Source: Bacteroidales bacterium UBA4347 (GTDB lineage Bacteria; Bacteroidota; Bacteroidia; Bacteroidales; P3). Taken from it: a stretch of 6,211 nt of DNA. The stretch covers positions 7,953 through 14,163 of the forward strand of contig DGTB01000031.1 of the NCBI GenBank assembly GCA_002394185.1, written 5' to 3'. The number at the start of each line of letters is the position of its first letter. Positions within the stretch are counted from its first letter, which is position 1. Under the pieces are notes generated by a model that was not told the origin of the DNA, did no database searches, and worked only from the letters and a program-made list of their open reading frames with translations. Shown here piece by piece: positions 1 to 6,211 of the stretch. A program made the translations under genes and the position numbers.

Positions 1-1327
1 TGAGTGAATCAGTAGCAAAAAGTTTGCCGTAGTTCTGCCCAGCCATCTCCAGCACGTTGCAGGTGTTGAAGAGCGCGCGAATATAATGTTTCTCGCCACA
101 ACTGTCGGGGACCGTATAGTCGTTGGGGTAGGACTTGAGGTCGAGGCTGACAATATGACCGCCTGCGTCATAGTTGCCTATCCACACACCGATAAGCACG
201 TCGCCCTGCAGCAGCGGAGCCAGATCGCTGACTTCCTGCCGGTAATAGGTCTTGTCGGCCCAGTCGATGCCATAGCCCGCCATGCGCTCGTTGAAGTGAC
301 CCACGCCGAAGGGGGTGAAGAATCGCATCAATTCGACTGGCGGGTCGTAGACAAATGACGAATAGCTGTATTTTTTTAGATGGCTGATACCAGAACGTAC
401 GCCCTGGTATTTTTCACCGTTGCGGTCAATAAAGAAAGGCAGGGAGTCGGGAGTGCCGTTTATGCCGTCGAAGAAGGTCGGCTCAAGGTTGTTGTTGAAT
501 CCGGGAATGACGAATACGGAACCCGTGCGATCATAGGCGTCGCCGTTGCTGCGTTGGTGTAATTCGAGGAAATGCTGGTAGTGTTCTGGCAATACAGGAA
601 GGTGAAGCCTCTTGAGGGCCAGGGTGCCTCCGGCATAGTGAAGCACCGTGTCGAAGGGGATGCTGTCGCTCACATGTGCATTCTGGGCACCCCAATGCAG
701 CTGTACGTTGTCGAAGATGCGCGTGGTGACCACGAGGCGATCCTTCATGATGCGGTCAAGCTCACGGGGAGTGACGCGGCGCGAAGGAAGTATTATTGAT
801 GATGGACGGCAGATACCCCAATCTACTTTTTTTGCCTTGGCCAGCACCAGACGTTTCTGCCCGTTGCGGGTGAAGGAGCGCAGCACGCCCTTCGTCAGCC
901 CGTAGTAGGGCAGCGGGTTGACATTGACGGGGGCGTTTTCGTCCATCTCGAACTCCAGCGTGTTGCTGTTGACGGAGGTTTTCCACTTTCCGTTTTCCAC
1001 TTTCCACTCCAAATCGCTGCGCGAGAACCCCGTGCGATAGAAGTAGATTGAGTCGTCATAGTAAGCGTTGACTGTTATGCTGTCCTGCGCATAGTTCACC
1101 TCGGTGACCGTCTGGCAGTAGCCTGGGATGAGCCTGCCCTCGGGCTGCGGAGTGACGATGGTGATGACGTCGCCCTCGCGGTAGACCGTTATCACCGACG
1201 TGTCGTTCTGCTCGCCGTATTCAATCTGGTGGTAGGTGAACTCGTTGGCACCCTTCGGAATCTTCACGTTCTGCGCCGTGGCCACCAGCGGCAGCAGCGC
1301 CAGCGCAACACATAAGAGTCTTTTCAT
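1..1327 (-). CDS. PNGase F-like secreted glycoamidase, 3' end missing
   Basis: The 442 visible codons run uninterrupted to the left window edge, so the C-terminus is missing. Residues 1-19 form a signal peptide (MKRLLCVALALLPLVATAQ), suggesting export. Residues 20 to about 200 are a beta-rich N-terminal region, possibly the bowl-like extra domain of type II PNGases. From about residue 202 the protein matches the N-terminal domain of Elizabethkingia PNGase F as I recall it: IFDNVQL matches TFDKVKN, DAYDRTGSVFV (D266) matches EWDRYANVYV with catalytic D60, and FFTPFGVG (337-343) matches FITPYWVG. Residues 415-437 match the linker into the second domain. PNGase F removes N-glycans by cleaving the GlcNAc-asparagine amide. 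The E118 position seems to hold G384 (WIGNY against TETW), so activity is uncertain; the E206 counterpart lies outside the window. The start at 1327 gives a standard signal peptide; an in-frame ATG at 1339 would add MIAT. Only 40 nt separate it from the T9SS gene upstream, so the two are probably cotranscribed. Family call fairly firm, exact substrate unknown. Confidence 0.8.
   Translation of the reverse strand, partial: MKRLLCVALALLPLVATAQNVKIPKGANEFTYHQIEYGEQNDTSVITVYREGDVITIVTPQPEGRLIPGYCQTVTEVNYAQDSITVNAYYDDSIYFYRTGFSRSDLEWKVENGKWKTSVNSNTLEFEMDENAPVNVNPLPYYGLTKGVLRSFTRNGQKRLVLAKAKKVDWGICRPSSIILPSRRVTPRELDRIMKDRLVVTTRIFDNVQLHWGAQNAHVSDSIPFDTVLHYAGGTLALKRLHLPVLPEHYQHFLELHQRSNGDAYDRTGSVFVIPGFNNNLEPTFFDGINGTPDSLPFFIDRNGEKYQGVRSGISHLKKYSYSSFVYDPPVELMRFFTPFGVGHFNERMAGYGIDWADKTYYRQEVSDLAPLLQGDVLIGVWIGNYDAGGHIVSLDLKSYPNDYTVPDSCGEKHYIRALFNTCNVLEMAGQNYGKLFATDSL
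979..1010. repeat. In-frame low-complexity tandem repeat
   Basis: The 13-mer TTTTCCACTTTCC occurs at 979-991 and again at 993-1005, a 14-nt period, followed by a further TTCCAC-like remnant. It lies inside the PNGase-like gene and encodes residues 106-117 on the minus strand (LEWKVENGKWKT), where WK recurs. The frame is kept. From memory, similar GTGGAAAGTGGAAAA-type runs occur elsewhere in Bacteroidales genomes, but I could not check this. Confidence 0.55.
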
Positions 1328-1367
1328 TGTAGCTATCATATTGTTTTTATCTTTTTTTGTTTCTATT

Positions 1368-3722
1368 TCAGCGCAGCAGGAGCACCGCGCCCACCTGCTG
1401 TCTCCGGTAGTCGCCTGCCAGGCGGTAGTTGCACACATAGGCGTAGGCCTCCTGTACGCAGGGGGAGCCGTCAGGGCCTCGGCCGTCCCAGGGGGCTGAG
1501 GGGTCGTCGCTGTGGTAGACCAACAGGCCTAGGCGGTTGTAGACGAACAGTTCATATTCCTCCACTTCCACCGACGCCACCATGCCGAAGCGATTGTTGA
1601 TGTCGGCTCCGGGGGTGAAGGCATTGGGGAACCACGCCGAGACGTTGCCCACAGCAAAGCGCAGCATCGTGTCGGCGCAACAGCCACGGGCGTTGCAGCC
1701 CTCGGCCAGTACCCACACACTGTCGCCACTGCCCAAAGCAAAACGGTGGTTCACCCGCTGTCCTTCGGCAAGGGCGCCGTCGCTGAAGGTCCAGCGCGAG
1801 CGGACGATCTCCTCCGACTGTTCCTCGAGGGAGACCACGGAGTTGCCGAGGTCCACCACCTCGCGGTCGGCCACGACGAGCATCCGTGGCGGCGGCAGCA
1901 CTTGCACCGTCAAACTGTCAGCCACAGTGCCTGACGGCGATAAAAGGTAGTAAGTGGTAGTTTCCATAGGACTTACCACCACAGTATCCCTACCCTGCTG
2001 ACTGTCGAGGTTGGCATCATGCGGCGAGGAGGCCCAGCGGCAGGTGTCGGTCTGAGCGCCCTGCAGCATCAGGCTGTCGCCAAAACATAGGGTGTCGCAC
2101 CCGGCCACAATCACCGGCTGCACACTGCGGGCCACCAGAAGCACCGCGTCGGCCGCGAGGCAGTAGCGCCACAGGCGGAGCTGCGAGAGCCGCGACGGCA
2201 CCGTGGCATGGAAGAGAATCGTCACCGTGCTGTCCTGCCCGGTGAAGAAGGTGGCCCGCACCAGGCTGTCGGCCCACGACAGGTCGCCCGGCGCCTGATC
2301 CTGCACCCTCACCCCAACCGAGTCGGAGGCCAAAGCCTCGAGCAGATAGCGTGTCTGTGGCTCGACAGGCACCGTCAGCTGGAAAAATCCGTAGAAGGAG
2401 GTGTCCACCAACGCCCCATGGTAGATGTGGTTCACCGTGTCGATACGCTCCACCTCGAGCCGCACACGCTGCTGGCTGTCAGGCTGCAGCACCACGTAGG
2501 CATCGCGCTGTAAGCTGTCGCCCGCCAGACTGTCGGCACTCCACAGGTAACGGGTGCCCTCGCTCCCGGTCCACAGGTGCACCAGGGCAGGCTGCGTGAG
2601 GTAGAACTCCGTGCGCTCCGTCTCAATCTCTGCGCCGCAGGACATCGGCGGCAGGGGTTTGATGCTGAGCGCCAGCGAGTCCCGTTGCGGACAGCCGTAG
2701 GCGTTCGGCCCGCGGTCGTCGACGTAGGTGCCTGCCAGCGTCAGCTCGCGGCCGCCGAAGGTATAGGCCTCGCCAGGGTAGATGCTGTCCTGGCGGAAGG
2801 TGATATCCGACGGCAGCACCGTCAGCGTCAGCACCTTCACATGGCACAGGCAGGAGTCGGGCGCGAGGTATTCGTAGCTGTGCAACACAAAGGTGCGCGT
2901 GCCGGTATCGGCCGTCTGGCCGGCCGTCAGGAAAAGACCGTACCCCTGGTAGGGGCTGTGCTGGCAGACGGTGTCGCCGACATAGACCGTGTCCGTCGAC
3001 AGGGGCGGCTGGCACACGACCGTGTCCATCACCACCCTCCGGAACATAAACTCGTAGTAAAAATTCCAGATTGGAACCAAATTCGGCGCCGGACCGTTGG
3101 CCTTGCTGCGCAGCCGCAGGGCAAAACAGCCGCCGGCAGGAGGAGCGTCAGGCACCGGCAGACAATACTCGTGCCAGGAGGTGTCCAGCAAGTGCTGGCT
3201 CTGGATGGCGAACGTACCCGTCTGGAGGAACGATGCGTCGGGATGCGACACATCCGTCACCCAACCCATGTCGACATACGCCCAAAAGAGGCCATCACCA
3301 GTGTAGCTTCCACCGACCCAACGTTGGAGCTTCACCGTCATCCGCACCGCCGCCGGCGTGGAGACGAACCGCGGGGCGATGAGCATGGCCGTGCCGTTGT
3401 GATGCGTATCCTTGACGGCAATCTCAGCCACCTCCCACTGGGGGCGGTCGTAGAGAGTATTCCACCAATAGCCGAAGCGCCCACGCGCGGAATTGCGGAA
3501 AATAGAGAGACCAGGGTAAACAGCATCGCCCCCATAGTCGAGGTAGCCCGTCCAGCAGTTGTCGGTGTTCACCCCTTCGACCCACGGATAGACCAGCTGC
3601 TGAGGGTCTGCCGGCGGCTGGAAGCCGGTGGTCAGGTCGGTCGTGTAGGGCAAAGGCAAGTCGCACTGCCCCCGCGCCAGCAGCGGCAACATTACCATGA
3701 TCAGTATCCAGATTCTATTCAT
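1368..3722 (-). CDS. T9SS type B sorted multidomain surface/secreted protein
   Basis: A 784-residue protein with no recognised enzymatic motif. Residues 1-19 are a signal peptide (MNRIWILIMVMLPLLARG then QC); the Gln before Cys argues against a lipobox. Residues 20-237 resemble the jelly-roll, MAM/choice-of-anchor-like modules of Bacteroidales exoproteins (LPYTTD, NCW, YPGLSIFRN, GWVTDVSHPDASF, a closing VVMDTV strand). Residues 243-357 hold two related beta repeats, the second with YPGEAYTFGGRELTLAGTY and GCPQRDSLALSI. Residues 360-536 are unassigned. Residues 537-610 look Ig-like and 611-694 PKD-like (RWTFSDG, VNHRF). Residues 695-784 are a gliding-motility/CHU_C C-terminal domain (WFPNAFTPG, YELFVYNRLGLLVYHS, WDGRGPDGSP, ending VGAVLLLR), the T9SS type B sorting signal, which implies outer-membrane passage through T9SS. 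The ATG at 3722 is preferred over a GTG at 3746, which would put eight polar residues before the signal peptide. It is the first gene of a likely pair with the PNGase-like gene. A role as adhesin or binding protein is inference only. Confidence 0.85.
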   Translation of the reverse strand: MNRIWILIMVMLPLLARGQCDLPLPYTTDLTTGFQPPADPQQLVYPWVEGVNTDNCWTGYLDYGGDAVYPGLSIFRNSARGRFGYWWNTLYDRPQWEVAEIAVKDTHHNGTAMLIAPRFVSTPAAVRMTVKLQRWVGGSYTGDGLFWAYVDMGWVTDVSHPDASFLQTGTFAIQSQHLLDTSWHEYCLPVPDAPPAGGCFALRLRSKANGPAPNLVPIWNFYYEFMFRRVVMDTVVCQPPLSTDTVYVGDTVCQHSPYQGYGLFLTAGQTADTGTRTFVLHSYEYLAPDSCLCHVKVLTLTVLPSDITFRQDSIYPGEAYTFGGRELTLAGTYVDDRGPNAYGCPQRDSLALSIKPLPPMSCGAEIETERTEFYLTQPALVHLWTGSEGTRYLWSADSLAGDSLQRDAYVVLQPDSQQRVRLEVERIDTVNHIYHGALVDTSFYGFFQLTVPVEPQTRYLLEALASDSVGVRVQDQAPGDLSWADSLVRATFFTGQDSTVTILFHATVPSRLSQLRLWRYCLAADAVLLVARSVQPVIVAGCDTLCFGDSLMLQGAQTDTCRWASSPHDANLDSQQGRDTVVVSPMETTTYYLLSPSGTVADSLTVQVLPPPRMLVVADREVVDLGNSVVSLEEQSEEIVRSRWTFSDGALAEGQRVNHRFALGSGDSVWVLAEGCNARGCCADTMLRFAVGNVSAWFPNAFTPGADINNRFGMVASVEVEEYELFVYNRLGLLVYHSDDPSAPWDGRGPDGSPCVQEAYAYVCNYRLAGDYRRQQVGAVLLLR

Positions 3723-3762
3723 AACGCTTACTGTTTTTCTATGCACCCGACAGGGATCATCC

Positions 3763-3805
3763 CCTTACCAAAGCCTTACCAAAGCCTTACCAACTCCTAC
3801 CAAAA
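3763..3805. repeat. Short tandem repeat, 11-bp units, intergenic
   Basis: CCTTACCAAAG occurs at 3763-3773 and 3774-3784, followed by CCTTACCAA (3785-3793) and the variant CTCCTACCAAAA (3794-3805). Related units appear in the opposite orientation at 3816-3833, so the array folds back on itself. It occupies most of the gap between the dipeptidase stop and the T9SS gene. Confidence 0.75.
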
Positions 3806-3828
3806 TATAAGAACTGTAGGAGTTGGTA
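3788..3828 (-). terminator. Palindromic hairpin, possible terminator of the dipeptidase gene
   Basis: TACCAACTCCTAC (3788-3800) and its exact reverse complement GTAGGAGTTGGTA (3816-3828) form a 13-bp perfect stem around a 15-nt AT-rich loop. The stem begins 6 nt past the dipeptidase stop codon. No U-run follows on either strand, so a classical intrinsic terminator is uncertain. It could instead be an mRNA 3'-end stabiliser or simply the fold-back of a repeat element. Confidence 0.45.
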
Positions 3829-3834
3829 GGAGGA

Positions 3835-5409
3835 TTAGAAGCCCATGCCAAACATCTGCCAGTACTTCTCCTCGAGCTGGCGCCAGGCGTAGGTGGCGTT
3901 GTCGTAGATGCGGTAGGTGTAGTCGTTCAGCATGTCGGCGCGGCGGTCGGCGGGGAGGCCCTTGACGGCAGGCTCGAGGGTGTTGAGGCCGTCGATGGCA
4001 TCCTTCTCCAGGCGCAGCACCTCGTCCATGTGGCCCTTCTTGGTGCTCTGCCAGGCAACGGTGGCCAGCTTGTTGGCCTTGCGGAACTGCCAGAGGACGG
4101 TCTGCTCGTTGAATTTCTTTTGTCCGCAGAGGCTGAAGGCTTTGGGCAGACGCGTGGTGCCGCAGAAGATGGGGATGCGGGGCGACTGGCCGGGATTGTC
4201 GACCGACACCCAGCAGACGCCGCCCACCTCGTCGGGCAGCCAGTCGCGCAGCTGAGCCACGAAGGAGTAGGAGCACCACGCCACGCTGACCGTGCGCTTG
4301 AAGTCGATGGTGCCGGGGGCAACGAAGTTGAGCATGCGCTGCATGTTGCCGCCGAGCCAGGGGTTGGCCACGGGGCTGAGGATGGTGTCCTTGTACTTGC
4401 TACCGTCCTTGCGCTTGCGTTCAACCACCTGCTTGAGTTTGCGGGTCATGTCCATGTCGGTGCCCTCGTAGGTGGAGCGGAGCAGGGCCATGACGTCGGT
4501 GACGCTGACGTTCTTGTCGGGCTTGACGCTGAAGGGCAGCTCGGCCATGTCCATGGTGAAGTGCTGCGAGGGGGCGAGGGCGTTGAAGATGAACCACTCG
4601 CGCTCGCGGAAGTTCTTGCCCTGGGCGTAGTCGTCGTTGAAGGCTTTCCAGAAGAGGAACTCGCTCTTGCCGTCCCAGAGTTTGTATTTCTTGGCCACGG
4701 CCTCGACGTTGTCGGAGCACATGAAGTAGTCGGGGTTCTCGCGCTGCAGGCGTCCGATGCGGGCGATGTTGCAGCTGACGGCCACGTGGTCGTCCGGCAC
4801 ACGCTGCGCCACCCAGATGCCGCCGATTTTCTTCGGGCCTTCGCCGAGGATTTCCATCTGCCACACCTCGTGGCGGTCGGCGATGGTGATGCACTCGCCG
4901 CCGTCGCCGTAGCCGTACTGGCGGATGAGGTCGGCGATGAGGCGTATGGCTTCGCGGGCCGTGGTGCAACGCTGGAGGGCTATGCGTTCAAGTTCCTCGA
5001 TGAGGAACATGCCGTTCTTGTTGCGCAACGTGTCGGGGCCGCCGAAGGTGCTCTCGCCGATGGCCAGCTGGCGCTCGTTGAGGCAGGGGTAGGCGGTGTT
5101 GAGGTAGGCGTAGGTGGCGGCGGCCTGGGGAATGGCGCCGGCCTGGCTGACGCCGGTGGTGTCGGTGGGATAGGAGGTGTGCAGGGTGCCCTTGCGGATG
5201 GCCGTGGTGGCACCGGCGGCATACTTGGCGGCGGGCTCGATGGTCATCCAGGTGCGGTAGCGGCCGTCGCAGGTGTGCGAGGTGATGACGCTGCCGTCGG
5301 TCGAGGCACGTTTGCCCACCATGATGGAAGTGCAGGATTCACGTTGGCTCTCCTGGGCGCTGATATTAAGCGTGAGAGCCAGAAATAACAGATATACAAG
5401 TCTTTTCAT
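3835..5409 (-). CDS. Secreted C69-family dipeptidase (Ntn hydrolase)
   Basis: A 524-residue peptidase of family C69 (PepD-like), enzymes that cleave dipeptides and use an N-terminal cysteine as nucleophile after autoprocessing. Residues 1-19 are a signal peptide ending in ISAQ. The short stretch after it leads to Cys26 in the family signature ESCTSIMVGKRASTDGSV (24-41), where C26 is the expected nucleophile, with the GK and TDGS residues conserved. The remainder shows typical Bacteroidales C69 content: GYGDGGECITIADRHEVWQME, an NPDYFMCSDNV region, the REREWFIFNALAP segment, and SVAWCSYSFVAQLRDWLP. Length is near the family norm. The likely site is periplasmic or extracellular, feeding peptide catabolism. 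The gene starts 16 nt after the superoxide dismutase stop with no promoter visible in the gap, so it is probably read from the sod promoter, although a promoter inside sod cannot be excluded. Substrate preference cannot be told from sequence. Confidence 0.92.
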   Translation of the reverse strand: MKRLVYLLFLALTLNISAQESQRESCTSIMVGKRASTDGSVITSHTCDGRYRTWMTIEPAAKYAAGATTAIRKGTLHTSYPTDTTGVSQAGAIPQAAATYAYLNTAYPCLNERQLAIGESTFGGPDTLRNKNGMFLIEELERIALQRCTTAREAIRLIADLIRQYGYGDGGECITIADRHEVWQMEILGEGPKKIGGIWVAQRVPDDHVAVSCNIARIGRLQRENPDYFMCSDNVEAVAKKYKLWDGKSEFLFWKAFNDDYAQGKNFREREWFIFNALAPSQHFTMDMAELPFSVKPDKNVSVTDVMALLRSTYEGTDMDMTRKLKQVVERKRKDGSKYKDTILSPVANPWLGGNMQRMLNFVAPGTIDFKRTVSVAWCSYSFVAQLRDWLPDEVGGVCWVSVDNPGQSPRIPIFCGTTRLPKAFSLCGQKKFNEQTVLWQFRKANKLATVAWQSTKKGHMDEVLRLEKDAIDGLNTLEPAVKGLPADRRADMLNDYTYRIYDNATYAWRQLEEKYWQMFGMGF

Positions 5410-5425
5410 TGTTCGATACGTTTTT

Positions 5426-6019
5426 TTAGTCGAGTCTGCTTTCTACGACGCTCCAGTCTACAATCTGCCAGAGGGCGGTGAGGTAGTCGGCGCGGCGATT
5501 CTGATAGTCAAGGTAGTAGGCATGTTCCCACACGTCGAAGGTCAGCAGGGGGCGGAGACCCATGGTGACGGGGTTCTCGGCGTTCTTGTGCTGGGTGATG
5601 ACGAGTTTGCCGTCCCTGTCAACCGAGAGCCACACCCAACCGCTGCCGAAGAGCGTGGCACCCTTCTGCTCGAACTCTTTCTTAAAGGCATCCATGCTGC
5701 CAAAGTTCTTTTCAATCAAAGATGTGAGCTTGGCACTGGCAGGCTTAAGGATTGGGGAAAACTGCTCGAAATACATGGTGTGGTTCAACACCTGGCCGGC
5801 GTTGTTGAACATGCCTCCTTCGGACTTGCATACGATTTCCTTCAGACTCTTGCCCTCAAAACCACTGCCAGGCAAAGCTTTGTTCAGGTTATCCACATAG
5901 GCTTTAAGATGCTTTCCGTGGTGGAAACAAAGCGTCTGTGCGCTGATTACGTTTCCCAACGCGCTATAAGGCAACTCCATCATGACAAACTGTCCGTTGA
6001 CAGGCATAATCTCTTTCAT
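5426..6019 (-). CDS. sodB: Superoxide dismutase, Fe-type (Fe/Mn family)
   Basis: A 197-residue cytoplasmic enzyme (no signal peptide seen) that dismutates superoxide to peroxide and oxygen. All four metal ligands are visible: H33 (CFHHGKH), H80 (QVLNHTMYF), D162 and H166 (FDVWEHAYY). The active-site tyrosine Y41 and second-shell H37 are also present. Q76 in FNNAGQ and A147 in the NAENP segment are the Fe-type pattern; Mn enzymes usually have Gly and Gln there. T160 sits where the cambialistic Porphyromonas gingivalis enzyme has Gly155. The N-terminus is about 6-10 residues longer than usual; ATGs at 6007 (M5), 5983 and 5980 (M13, M14) are alternative starts, with M14 just before the LPY core. 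A consensus promoter lies about 47 nt upstream, and the C69 dipeptidase gene follows after 16 nt. Confidence 0.96.
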   Translation of the reverse strand: MKEIMPVNGQFVMMELPYSALGNVISAQTLCFHHGKHLKAYVDNLNKALPGSGFEGKSLKEIVCKSEGGMFNNAGQVLNHTMYFEQFSPILKPASAKLTSLIEKNFGSMDAFKKEFEQKGATLFGSGWVWLSVDRDGKLVITQHKNAENPVTMGLRPLLTFDVWEHAYYLDYQNRRADYLTALWQIVDWSVVESRLD

Positions 6020-6065
6020 TATGTTACAAATTTAATTATTAATAAATATAAATAATTTCAGACTG

Positions 6066-6096
6066 CAAAGATACAAACTTTCAGCGACGTGGCAAA
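6066..6096 (-). promoter_or_regulatory. Bacteroidetes-type sigma(ABfr) promoter of the sod gene
   Basis: On the minus strand the -7 box TATCTTTG (6073-6066) matches the Bacteroidetes consensus TAnnTTTG exactly. A TTTG at 6096-6093 gives the -33 element with a 19-nt spacer. Transcription would start near 6058-6062, giving an AT-rich leader of about 40 nt before the ATG at 6019. A short inverted repeat, GTGGC (6114-6110) and GCCAC (6093-6089), overlaps the -33 box and might be an operator, though 5 bp is weak. The rest of the upstream stretch to 6185 shows T-runs but no gene. Confidence 0.8.
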
Positions 6097-6185
6097 ATAT
6101 TTTTCAATGGCCACCAGAAAGATTTATCCTACCAGCCGCATAAAGCACCACGAACAAAAAAAAGAATAAAGCTCAAGGATAAAAC

Positions 6186-6211
6186 AAAAAAAAAGGGAAC
6201 CGAGTTCGGTT
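6186..6211 (-). terminator. Intrinsic terminator of an upstream gene outside the window (partial)
   Basis: On the minus strand AACCGA and TCGGTT pair around two bases, followed by CCC and a run of nine T (6194-6186). The CCC would pair with a GGG expected just beyond the window edge, giving a stem of about 8-9 bp. A stem followed directly by a U-run is the classical rho-independent form. It isolates the sod transcript from the neighbour on the right. Confidence 0.75.

Noticed and set aside
371..833. Two runs of seven A (minus strand) in the PNGase-like gene at 371-377 and 827-833 as phase-variation tracts
   Set aside because: Seven-base runs are ordinary for Lys-Lys codons, and the frame is intact at both.
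86..1007. Several short open frames of 60-90 codons on both strands in the left part
   Set aside because: A single continuous minus-strand frame from 1327 to the window edge explains this stretch and matches PNGase F.
3753..3763. GGGAT-C-ATCCC inverted repeat before the T9SS gene
   Set aside because: Five base pairs with a one-base centre is easily expected by chance.
3801..3818. Promoter-like TTATATTTTG in the loop of the intergenic palindrome (minus strand)
   Set aside because: The spacing does not fit TAnnTTTG exactly (one base too many or too few) and there is no TTTG at -33; the promoter of the T9SS gene remains unidentified.
2577..3965. A 462-codon open frame on the plus strand
   Set aside because: It crosses the T9SS gene, the intergenic palindrome and the end of the dipeptidase gene, and its Arg/His/Gln-rich product has no recognisable domain.
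3823..5388. A 521-codon open frame on the plus strand opposite the dipeptidase gene
   Set aside because: It mirrors the GC-rich dipeptidase codons; its product is a low-complexity Val/Ala/Gly/Leu-rich string without family features, while the minus-strand gene is a clear C69 peptidase.
5273..6055. A 260-codon open frame on the plus strand over sod
   Set aside because: It lies opposite a fully conserved superoxide dismutase and covers its promoter side; no domain seen.

Overview
The window looks like chromosomal DNA of a Bacteroidales bacterium that carries a type IX secretion system (T9SS), probably Prevotellaceae- or Porphyromonadaceae-like. Four things point this way: a Bacteroidetes-type promoter (TTTG, 19-nt spacer, TATCTTTG), A-rich start contexts without a clear Shine-Dalgarno, a T9SS type B (CHU_C-like) C-terminal sorting domain, and an iron-type superoxide dismutase very close to the Porphyromonas/Prevotella form as I remember it. 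Genes are GC-rich and the intergenic gaps are AT-rich. All four genes lie on the minus strand, so the biological order runs from high to low coordinates.

From the right edge: the tail of an intrinsic terminator (6186-6211) closes a gene outside the window. A consensus promoter (6066-6096) then drives an Fe-type superoxide dismutase (5426-6019). Sixteen bases after it comes a secreted family C69 dipeptidase (3835-5409) with its autoprocessing cysteine in place. The gap after the dipeptidase (3747-3834) holds a 13-bp perfect palindrome built from short tandem units of about 11 bp that run towards each other.

Below that lies a second likely transcription unit. Its first gene is a 784-residue T9SS cargo protein (1368-3722) with a signal peptide, a jelly-roll-like N-terminal module, beta-sandwich repeats, a PKD-like domain and a type B sorting domain. 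Forty bases later comes an exported protein (1-1327, cut by the left window edge). By hand comparison, its second half matches the N-terminal domain of peptide-N-glycosidase F (PNGase F). The match includes the aspartate equivalent to catalytic D60, but glycine sits where PNGase F has E118. It carries an extra N-terminal beta-rich region of about 180 residues.

Three of the four products are exported: a peptidase, a PNGase F-like deglycosylase candidate and a surface or secreted T9SS protein. This fits a cell that lives on or processes proteins and glycoproteins. The most interesting points are the divergent PNGase F-like protein paired with a T9SS cargo, the composite intergenic repeat, and an in-frame low-complexity repeat inside the PNGase-like gene. 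I see no CRISPR array, tRNA, rRNA or insertion sequence.
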